From contig BFEA01000527.1 of assembly GCA_003427395.1 (NCBI GenBank), positions 461,047 to 490,617 of the forward strand: a stretch of DNA of 29,571 nucleotides. The letters run 5' to 3'. The position numbers and the translations under genes are program-made. The stretch comes from Chara braunii. Lineage: Eukaryota; Streptophyta; Charophyceae; Charales; Characeae. The notes beneath the pieces are model-generated. The model was not told where the DNA came from, did not search any database, and saw nothing but the letters and a program-made list of their open reading frames with translations. Shown in pieces: positions 18,334 through 26,725 of this stretch (position 1 is the stretch's first letter; each line of letters opens with the position of its first letter).

Positions 18334-19187
18334 TCGAGTCGTGCCCCCGTTAACGCGCCACGATTTTAGGAAACGTATGGGCTACGACAGGAGCGCCCAA
18401 ATTCATACGGCTAGAAACATTTCTACTCTTTGTTTTCCCACCGCCGATAGCTGGGCTCAACTAGCGTGGGATTTCTTTTGGCCGCTGCCGCCTGCCATTT
18501 TGGTCCAATAGGCTGAGCCCCAAAACCTGTGGGTTGCATACCCGCTGAGTCAGAGAAAAATTTGCGGCCAACACTTTTTTAAATTTTTTCTTTTTCCCTT
18601 TTTTCCTTCGAAGGGCAGCAGTCTTGAGACATATCCACAGGTGACCGGCCCCACGTGATTCCAGATTACCATGGAAGTTCTTCAGTGTTATTGTAATTTG
18701 TATGTCGTGATTATTGGTTATCAAGCTACTGTTATGACAGGTATTTTGAGAGTCTTCAAATATCGTGAAATCGACGTCTCAAGAGTCTCAACCCTGATAG
18801 GCATCATAATGAAGCCATGAGTGTCAGCTATGATAATTCTCACTGAGAATTCAACCTGAGAATTCTGTGTTTGGTGTGTCCCGGCCGGCCACAGGAGGAT
18901 ATGGCAGCCATTTCCACCTGGCCTGACGCTCCCGCATCACCACGGGTCTCACGGCAGTACAAACTCACCACAGTGAGCGACAAGCGTTGACTGGCCCTGG
19001 CCAGCCTCCTCAGGCCACTGGAAGAGGACGGTAACAGGACCAGAACCCAGCACCAACGAGGTGCAGCTCAGGCATGAAGCCTACGAAGCTAGCTAAAAGG
19101 ACAATGGTTACTAGTTGTTTGAGAGGTATCTTACATCATCAGACCTTTTCTACTGAAACACTCGCTGAACTCCAAAACTCCTTTAAA
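18334..19187. other. No recognised gene; one near-perfect palindrome
   Basis: AATTCTCA (18835-18842) and TGAGAATT (18844-18851) form an 8-bp inverted repeat with a single central base. TGAGAATTC recurs at 18857. No coding signal. Confidence 0.5.
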
Positions 19188-19733
19188 CTAGGAAGATTCT
19201 CACGCCCGGCCGGTCACCCGGGCATGACGCCCGGGGTACCCGGGCGTGCAAAATAAAAAGAAAAAAAGATCTTTTGTTTTTTTGTTTTTTTTGTTTTCTG
19301 CGCTCTACCAGAGGACTCCAAATCCGGGCTCATTTCGTTTTTTGCGAGTTGGCTGTCAAGGGGGGGGGNCCAGAGGACTCCAAATCCGGGCTCATTTCGT
19401 TTTTTGCGAGTTGGCTGTCAAGGGGGCGGGAGGAGGGTATAAATTGGTTTTAAAGGGGCTCAAGGGGTCTAAAGGGGGGTGCCTTTGTGTGATTCTGTTA
19501 TTTCCTTTTTTATCTCCGATTCTGTGAGGAATCATAATGCAACCCTCAGCCAAAAGTGGTTTGCATTTCAATCCTACACAACATTTTTTTTTTCCGGAAT
19601 TTTTTGAGATTTTTTTTTTTTTTTTTGGCGCTGGGGCTGCCCGGAACCCTGCCCGGGGGTCATGCCCGGCCAGGCACCCGGGCGTGTACCCGGGCAGAAG
19701 TTGGGTGCCCAGGCGCCCGGGAAAACAGCCTAG
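19188..19733. mobile_element. Second hAT-like non-autonomous element
   Basis: It starts CTAGG and ends CCTAG. It is flanked by CCTTTAAA (19180-19187) and CCTTTGAA (19734-19741), an 8-bp target duplication with one change. Both ends are GC-rich blocks full of CCCGGG (19202-19249 and about 19634-19722) around an AT-richer interior, the same design as 4315-4593. The right end read inward begins CTAGGCT, as do the ends of the other element. There is no coding capacity. The interior contains the N at 19369 and its flanking duplication, so the true length is probably about 60 bp shorter. Confidence 0.6.
19308..19430. other. Duplicated contig overlap around an N
   Basis: About 61 bp (CCAGAGGACTCCAAATCCGG onward) occurs at 19308-19368 and again at 19370-19430, with a single N exactly between. 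This is most likely an assembly join of overlapping ends. Confidence 0.75.
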
Positions 19734-19744
19734 CCTTTGAAGTT

Positions 19745-19766
19745 AAAAAAAAAAAAAAAAAAAAAA
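19745..19766. repeat. poly(A) tract
   Basis: About 22 As just beyond the hAT-like element and just before the reverse-transcriptase pseudogene. Confidence 0.9.
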
Positions 19767-19849
19767 TCCGGACAGGTCTGCCAGCGCTAGTGACAACAGC
19801 ATCTCCCTCTGAAAAAGGGAAAAAAAAAATCTTGTTCGTTCCCATCTTG

Positions 19850-22000
19850 GAAAACCCATCCAATTGCCGAGGCTTCAATCTATGGGTGGGAGTGTCCGCT
19901 GCTGGCAACCAGGTTCATCGTCCCACAATACGACAAAGACAATGGCTCCTACTGGCCTCTTTACTCCAACGCCAAGACACCGAATAAGCTCTTAGCAATC
20001 ACCATTCTGGGTTCAGATCCAGAAAAGGATAAGGGATAACACACAAATGGGCAGCACATCAGACGGGTTGAGACTCAGACCCTGACTAGAAACAGACGTC
20101 GGAGACGTATCAGGCAACGGCCTGCCCTTGCCAAGGAGATACGTATCTGTGACAAGATGGTGCCACCCACACGTGTCCAGTTCTGTAATTTTACAGAAGT
20201 GGCACTCGGCATAACAAGCAATATACCTCTTCCAGACCCTGGCAATTGTCCTTGTCAACAAGTGTTCCCACAATGTGCAGACACTGTTGATGGTCATGTA
20301 GCCACAGTGGACTACACCATTATACAAGATACACACTTGTGGGCCCTCTTCTTTGAAGGCTCCAAGTACCGCCTCAATGCCGACACCACAAATGTGATGA
20401 AAGCATTGAAACTTGGTCTGGACGAGTATATTGCAAAATTTATGGCAAACATGAGATCGGCACGCAATAATGAGTCTCTGATTGCTGACAGTCTCTCTCA
20501 GCTGCACAGATGGCGCACAGCAGTTCTTTCAAGATGCCGACGGAATTTTAATGCGTCACGGTGCCAAGCACTTACTCAAACTGCCTCGCGTGCTGCCAAC
20601 ACATATATACTCTTCAGCAGCTACAGCAGCAATTCGCCATAGTACATTTCGATAAAACATCACACAACATCGCAATCTGCTGCAAGCACTGGTACGCACA
20701 TAAGTTGTCACAGCATCTTGACAGTTCCACCTACAATCAAGCATCGCAGACTGTGGCCCACATCCTTGAACCCACGCACTTTTCAACCAACGATAGGGCT
20801 ATCGACATACTGACACCCTGCCCTATCTCTACTTTGCACTCAAAACACACAATTATTCACCTGCCCTTCGTCCTATTCTTGGAGTTACACAGGGAAACAG
20901 ACTTTCTCGATCTGCACCTTCCACAGCACCTCACTGATATTCGGTTACGGACCTGCACAACAGGCCCCCTCATAAGCCGCTTGCAAGTACAACAATGGCC
21001 TCACACTCACTTAGCTTCGCCCTGCAAGGTGTGATCAAGTCCCTGTGCAGTAAGGATAATGAGCTTTATCAAGAAAGCGGTGTACGGCGTTGCTGGATCA
21101 TGCAAAGTGCTGAGAAAGTCATTTTGGATCTCAAGCAAAATGCACAATCCCTTCAAGGCTGTACACCACATACAACGGACTTTACAACTATGTACACGAA
21201 CCTGCCACACAACAGGATTCTTAACAATGTTCTAAATGTTGTTTGTGAAACACATGATTATGCTTTGGGGCGGATCTCGCAGGGTAGAAGGACAGTACAG
21301 ATGCACATGACCGGGGGAGGTCCTCATCATGGGGAGTGGGTTACTTCACATGGGTCAGACACCCTCTAGGTGTCGAAAATAGAGCAACATCTGCGGTTCG
21401 TGGTCTCTAATACTTATCTTTATACGAGGGATGGCACTCTGCACCATCAAGTGGTCGGTATCCCTATGGGCACTAACACCGCACCAGAAATTGCCAACCT
21501 CACGCTTTATTGGGACGAAGCAAAGTTCACCGATGATCTTCATCCGCGAGATCTGCGTGCTGCGCAAGGATATGCATTCACATACCGATTCATTGATGAC
21601 ATTCTATAGTACATGGCCTTGAGTGGAAAGACACTACTGAGCAAGATCGGTCATGTCTTTACCTTGGGGCAAGAATCCTGGTTCGGCCCGATGGATCACT
21701 TCACATTGGCGTATTTGATAAGGCCGAGGTCTGGACGTCCTGTGTCATACGTTATCCCAATGCTTCCTCCAATGCCCCAGCTCATCAGCCTGCACGTGTG
21801 CTCATGGCACAACTAACGAGATTCGAACATACATGTAACAATACCACCGACTTGAACGCGGCATGACTTCCCTGACACAACATATGCTTGTTCGGGGTCA
21901 TCCTCCCGTGTCCTAGCTACAGGCTGAACTGCATATGTGCGTGGCCGGCAGCTCCGGCTACTGACTTATGTCACACAACTTTCCAACTGGTTCGCCGCAT
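19850..22000 (+). pseudogene. Reverse transcriptase of the GIPMGTN-type family, decayed
   Basis: The reading is split over several frames. 19850-20039 is one open stretch (contains LLATRFIVPQYDKDNGSYWP) ended by TAA 20037. 20040-20642 continues in the same frame and includes CPC, GHVATVDYTIIQ (20292) and a long helix region. A frame change leads to FDKTSHNIAICCKHWY (20648). Another leads to PYLYFALKTHN (20821). The catalytic core follows: DFTTMYTNLPH with motif A Asp (21178), GIPMGTNTAPEIANL (21457), FIDDIL with the catalytic Asp pair (21595-21600), and DGSLHIGVFDK then RYPNASSNAP in a further frame (about 21690-21806). TAGs lie at 21367 and 21607. This RT family is common in invertebrate and other eukaryotic genomes and is distinct from LINE, LTR and canonical Penelope types. 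This copy cannot be active. Confidence 0.8.
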
Positions 22001-22156
22001 GGTTCGTTGGGCAATTGCTCACCCACTCCCGAAAGCTGATTCTGTGCACAGGTCCCCTACCCCACCGCACACAAGAGACCACCGCCTGACACCAATGTTG
22101 ACCGCAACCAGCATCAGGCCTCCGCACAATCAAATGCAGCCGGGCCCCCCTCCCCT

Positions 22157-22560
22157 GTGGATACGCCAACCCAGCCAGAGATCATGCCAGCTGCAATAAA
22201 CAATGTAAACATTACGGAAGTGGTTCTAAGGGATGAAGGTCAGCATCCTACCACTACGGCGACTGTTGCTGCTGCTGCTGAAACCTCCACTGCTGCCACC
22301 ATCGCCTCCACCACCACCCCTACCACCACCAAACCACCACCGTCACCACACCGCCACCACCGCCAGTGCTGCCATCATCATCAGCACCACCACCACCGTC
22401 GTCACCGCCACCCCCACCTACGTCCTCAGCATCCTCTCAGTCATCTGCCTCTTTTTCTTCTTCCTCTCCCCTTACTTATTCTTCCGCTTCTCCCTCTACC
22501 TCCCCCTCCTCCCTCTACCTCCCCCTCCTCCTAATACTTCCTCATCATCGACCTCTCATC
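22157..22560 (+). repeat. Thr/Pro/Ser-coding low-complexity stretch
   Basis: ACC, CCT and CTT triplet-rich sequence reads Thr/Pro/Ser or Leu/Pro in its frames. The start, INNVNITEVVLRDEGQHP (about 22190-22250), looks like ordinary protein. This may therefore be a linker or N-terminal region of the downstream finger/peptidase/RING protein. Confidence 0.6.
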
Positions 22561-22735
22561 AACACATTCATGGTCAGCTCGGCCATCACAAAGGCCCTGG
22601 TGGCCAAGGCATCCGTTGTCAGATCGATCATTACAGTTGCCTCTTCGGCGGAGACATTCCCCGTCTCCACCGGAGCCTCCAAGACAGCGGCCTCGTTTGT
22701 CATTGAATGGCATGATCACCGCAACCCCTGCACGG

Positions 22736-22917
22736 GTTTGAGATCTGCTCCAACAACATGCTCGCAATCGTACAGAACAACGTCGTTGCTTTCAATATAC
22801 ACTAGCGAGGAATAGTGCACATCAAGTCCGATGCCCGCAATGTGGCGATTATTTCTCCAGTGCTGCAGGCCTGCGAGTGCACAAGACACAAGGGCAACTA
22901 CTTGTGCAGCGTTTGCA
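22736..22917 (+). pseudogene. C2H2-like zinc finger remnant
   Basis: The frame reads DLLQQHARNRTEQ, then CPQCGDYFSSAAGLRVHKTQ. Two Cys (22832-22834, 22841-22843), the Phe and Leu positions and the first His (22880-22882, twelve residues after the second Cys) fit C2H2. The second His is not at the usual place (Gln instead), so it is degenerate. Retroelement proteins often carry such a finger near the N-terminus. A competing frame here also reads Cys-rich (YLCSVCMPSSC). Confidence 0.45.
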
Positions 22918-23171
22918 TGCCTAGCAGCTGCGCTGAGCGCAAGTGCAGCTGATCAGCTTCCGATTCCCACATCTGGTCCACCCAGTTCTCACCCACCTGA
23001 CCTGCCCCTCTCTCATCCAAGGAGCCCTGCTTGCTCCCCTGCCCCAAATGACAATGACCTGTCTCCTGATTACCTGATGGAGCCCCCGAATGAAGATCAT
23101 CTCTCTCCAGAGCACATCCCGAAACCAATTAGTCAAAGACCACAACAAGTCTCCGCCACCAGTGCAACCTG

Positions 23172-23665
23172 CAGAATGTGAGTGTATCCCACACGCAACC
23201 TGAGGAAAAAGACAATGTCATAGCGCAACAGCGAGGGCGCTGTGCGTACTATGCCATTAATGTATATGTCTCCTTGCCTACAATTGTAATCCTACTGTTT
23301 CTGATTTCGCAGACGTTATTCGCTGGATAGAAGAAGAGCAACATGCCGTCTGCCCAGAGGACGACAACACTGCACATGGTGTGAACATAAAAGCCCTGGC
23401 TATGGCATTTATGGGTAGGCGACTGCAATTCCAGACTGCTCCACAAAACCACGTGCCAGAAACGGATCCAAATATTTGGTCATATATCTTATATCGACCA
23501 GGTCATTTCAGTGCTCTTACCGTTGCAGATAAATCATGGACCCTATGGGACAATGGCGGTGTGGTGCACGCAGTGGGAAATATCAACTCTTTCTATCACC
23601 AAATGCTGGAGGATCATTCAGTCTGGCTCGTCCATCACGAACACTATGTCGAGGAGCACTTGCAA
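23172..23665 (+). pseudogene. Josephin-like cysteine peptidase (deubiquitinase-like) domain
   Basis: The first part, in one frame, reads DNVIAQQRGRCAYYAIN. Cys 23241-23243 has a Gln five residues before it (23226-23228), the same spacing as the oxyanion Gln and catalytic Cys of Josephin domains. A frame change between 23261 and 23327 leads to SDFADVIRWIEEE, GVNIKALAMAFMGRRLQF and then RPGHFSALTVADKSWTLWDN. There His is 23504-23506, Trp is at +11 and Asp at +15 (23549-23551), matching the His/Trp/Asn spacing of ataxin-3-type Josephins. Such domains cleave ubiquitin chains. The order Cys, helices, His, acidic residue fits the papain-like fold. One frameshift breaks this copy. No database check was possible, so another papain-like family remains possible. 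Confidence 0.55.
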
Positions 23666-23740
23666 GCACTGCACCCCCCAGAGAGCAATCCGGCTGATTC
23701 TACCACAAACAGTGAAAGGACCTCTCCAAAGGATGGTGGT

Positions 23741-24761
23741 TGTGCCCTCCCGTTGTGTCGTCGCACAGGTGCAGTTCGGTTGGCATGTACACGATGTAGC
23801 CTCTACTTCGAACACTATGAAGGGATGGTCGCTGCTACGAAAAATTTGATCCCCTGTCCTGTGTTCATCCCCCTCACCCGTTTTGATTATTTGCCCAGCA
23901 TGCCGTTGTGGCCTTGATCTGTCATGCTTAAATAACTGTGCAAGTCAGCCTTCCATGCTAATGACATGTCAGCAACATGCCATGTGTCATCAATGCTTCC
24001 AGGAAGCTGTCATAGAAAGTATGTATCTTTTACTGTGTGGACTGTCATAGAAAGTATGTATCTTTTACTGTGTGGACTATCCCCTGTGCCATCACCCTCC
24101 ACATCCTCTCCTAGCATGTCCCACATGCGGTGTTGGTCATACACCTATGACAACCGCTGACGGATCTCCCTTTTTCTTGCCAGACGAGCAATAGACACAG
24201 CAGTCCGAGGAGGAAAATAGACTTGTATATGAACCATCGGCAGAGCGATGTGATCATAGTTTATCACCACCAAGGCAAGTTGTTGCGGACGAGATCCTGC
24301 AGCGGCTGAACGCCCTTGCTTTGGACCAATCCTCCCTGTCGTCGTATGCCCATAGAGAAGGAATAAATACTGAGGAAGCCCAAGAAAGATGCTCCATGCC
24401 GCTTTGTGATGACCCGCTGGAGGTTCAACTAGCATGTGGTGCGCATGCCTTGTGCCGTGAGGATTATGAAGGGATAGTCCATGCGAGTTTTTGCTTCCAT
24501 ACGTACGACAACAGTCAGTACTGTACTTATGTATGGCACCCTGGCATGTCATGTCCAATTTGTAGACAGAGGCTGGAACGGCAATGCCTCTACAATTGCG
24601 GTTGACGTGCCTCTGTGTTCCTAGCATGTGTAGCCTGTGACATCTGTCTGCGCCACGCCATTCGATGCAGCAACTGTGACTGCGAGACTTGGATGCAGTG
24701 CTTCCATAGTCCACACCCGAACCGGCCCTGTGCAGTCTGTAGGGGTGGCCGCTTGCCATAG
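23741..24761 (+). pseudogene. Four tandem RING-type zinc modules
   Basis: The modules follow the Josephin-like domain. Module 1: CALPLCRRTGAVRLACTRC to CPVC (23741-23864, frame change at the second pair). Module 2: CLNNCASQPSMLMTCQQHAM, then CHQC, to CPLC-like/CPTC (23925-24128). Module 3: CSMPLCDDPLEVQLACGAHA to CPIC (24390-24563). Module 4: CLYNCG, then LACVACDIC, to CAVC (24585-24740). Each has C-x3-C, a Leu-x-Cys-x2-His/Cys core and a terminal C-P-x-C pair, as in RING fingers of E3 ubiquitin ligases. From about 24050 to 24761 the frame is constant with only TAG 24192 and TGA 24603. Earlier modules have frameshifts. The partner and substrate are unknown. Confidence 0.6.
24007..24076. repeat. 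Exact 35-bp tandem duplication
   Basis: 24007-24041 equals 24042-24076. The duplication lies inside module 2 of the RING array and shifts its frame (35 is not a multiple of three). Being exact, it is recent or an assembly error. Confidence 0.95.
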
Positions 24762-25115
24762 GCATTAACTGCTCCTCAACCCAACATGTTCCCCTCCACT
24801 CCCGTTTTGCTTCTAACAAATACATATGAATGAGCATCGTTAAGAGAACAGAAGATACGGAGATCAGAAATGAAATGGACGGAAGTATGAAGATGACGAC
24901 TGCCAGACTTGGATGCGGTGCTTCCATAGCCCACACCCGAAATGGCCCTGTCCGGTCTGTAGGGTTGGCCGCTTCCCATGGGCATTAACTGCTCCTCAAC
25001 CCAACATGTTCCCCTCCACTACCTTTTTGCTTCTAACAAATACATACGAATGAGCATCGTTAAGAGAACACACGACATGAAGATCAACGAAATGGAAGGA
25101 AGTATGAAGATGAAG
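24678..25115. repeat. 220-bp tandem duplication
   Basis: 24678-24897 recurs as 24898-25115 with about 90 percent identity. It copies the end of RING module 4 plus downstream sequence. The second copy reads CPVC where the first reads CAVC, so it keeps the more canonical zinc pair. Confidence 0.9.
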
Positions 25116-25519
25116 GACGGACACAAAGATTAAGTATAAGCTGAAGATCTGAAGTGAAATGAACAGGTGTATGAAGGCCTGAAGAGAGATGCACAGGAGC
25201 ATACCTTCCCTTTTACTCTGCCTCCTGAAATAACATGGAAGTGGGCCGTGAAGGCACACGGGGATGTGGGCAGCTGCCGCTCAACCACACAATCAACGTG
25301 GGCAGCCTCGTACGTAAGAGGCACAGTAAAAGGGGAGCTGCAAGAACAAATGGAAGGGGTACCCCAAGGACAACCAATAAACTGTCTAATTATAAAATTG
25401 CTTTAATATGTTGGACTGTCTCATCTCAAATGCTCTCGTTGTCTGCAATAAGACAAAGATTGCTTTGATTCTGAATCTATCCATCTGGGTGGAATTGGGG
25501 CTGTTGTGGGGAAAACTAT

Positions 25520-25524
<5 letters not shown>
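25116..25524. other. No recognised gene; possible poly(A) signal
   Basis: AATAAA at about 25376 (in CAACCAATAAACTG) is the only candidate polyadenylation signal downstream of the RING array. Purine-rich ATGAAGG-type words (25080-25200) resemble the end of the 220-bp unit and may be a third, decayed copy. Confidence 0.35.

Positions 25525-25594
<70 letters not shown>
25525..25594. repeat. (GA)n microsatellite
   Basis: An almost pure GA run of about 70 bases. Confidence 0.95.
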
Positions 25595-25599
<5 letters not shown>

Positions 25600-26044
25600 T
25601 GGTGTTTTTGGATGGGCACAAAGGCCAGGGTAAAGTTAGAGAAAAGGTGGGCAATATGTCCAGGTGAGGGAAGACGTGGGGAGATTAAGGGCGTGGCGGT
25701 TGGTAGGGCCAGGGAGTGAAAGTCGACTGAGAAGGGGAAAAGGGAATGGGGGACAAAATTGATAGCTTCGATTGGACTTCGGTGCCAAGTAGCTGACCCA
25801 CTTGAACAGACAAATGAGGTTGATGAATGAAGGGCTGGAGTCCTCGTTGAACACCGTCAGAAATATTGGTTTGAGCTTTGAACTCATCAAATGAAGTCCA
25901 TTTAGTCCATTCACACCTGGAAGGCTCAAGTCAGAAACTTGGATCCTGGTATTCTTCAGACAATGACTAGGGTGTGATCCCTGAAGTGAAAACACCATCA
26001 ACTTTGTGTGCATTAATTTTGTCCTCTGTTACTTTTTCGGTATG
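25595..26044. other. No recognised feature
   Basis: A 125-residue minus-strand frame (25636-26013) crosses this stretch but shows no domain I recognise. I do not call it a gene. Confidence 0.35.
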
Positions 26045-26504
26045 CAGCGTATGAAAATTAATGGATGGTGGGCGCAGGAAATTGCAGACAAGACACCGCT
26101 GCAGGTCAACGAAACGACCGATGCAGAGATCTTACTAGGTACCCTGATCAAAGCAAACAGGCAGGGTTATGGCAGAGATGGTGGTGGAAGAGATTGTAAG
26201 GGCAGCTGTGTTATGGGCCGTATGGACATTGCGAAACGAAAGATGTAGGCAAGGACTGCGAGCCTATCAGGAGAGAGCATTGGAGAATATCCGCATTGCT
26301 ATATTGGCGGACCTGCACCGAAGTAGACGCATAGGGGAAGCGAAGGAGGCAGGCTTTTGGCAGAGATGGGCCCTGTTCCTGCAGATGCTGACGCAGGACC
26401 TTAGCACAGGGCAGCTGCAGTACGGACCAATCTTGCAACACTATGTGCCTGGACCAGAGAAAGAGGATACAAGCAGCAGTCAGTCAGGTCAGTCAGTAGA
26501 ATAG
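26045..26504 (+). pseudogene. LINE ORF2 C-terminal fragment
   Basis: Two frames joined near 26165 read MKINGWWAQEI, then VVEEIVRAAVLWAVWTLRNE, then AGFWQRWALFLQ, ending at TAG 26504. The W-x2-W-x3-RN signature is the usual C-terminal motif of plant-like LINE ORF2, and the fragment resembles the ends of the copies at 7826-8260 and 26697-29414. The reverse transcriptase and the zinc knuckle are absent. It is followed by a G-rich stretch (26517-26660) comparable to the 3' region of the next LINE. Confidence 0.6.
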
Positions 26505-26725
26505 AATGGCTTTAAGTAGGTAGGAAGTAGGGGGGAATGGGAGGATAAGGGGGTAGGAGTTAGCTGGTAGAGGGCAAAGTATGGAGGAGGGGGAGTCAAA
26601 AATGGGGAAAAAAAGGAAAAGAAAGAGTAAAGGATACGGGTTTAACCTGGATTGATGAACATACTGCTGGGGATAAGACTTCGTAATTAACTTCAGGTAA
26701 CCACTGGTTTTAGAATGGCTTTAAG
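26502..26725. repeat. 15-bp direct repeat at LINE-LINE junction
   Basis: TAGAATGGCTTTAAG occurs at 26502-26516 and 26711-26725, bracketing the G-rich stretch between the two LINE remnants. It could be a target duplication or recombination footprint. Confidence 0.7.

Noticed and set aside
23262-23312. GT...AG intron between the Josephin-like Cys and His parts
   Set aside because: Removing these 51 bases keeps the frame that hits TAG at 23328, so it does not join the two parts. A single-base indel explains the break better.
24145-24936. 263-residue minus-strand frame
   Set aside because: It is a shadow of the plus-strand RING modules, whose Cys/His pattern is far more convincing.
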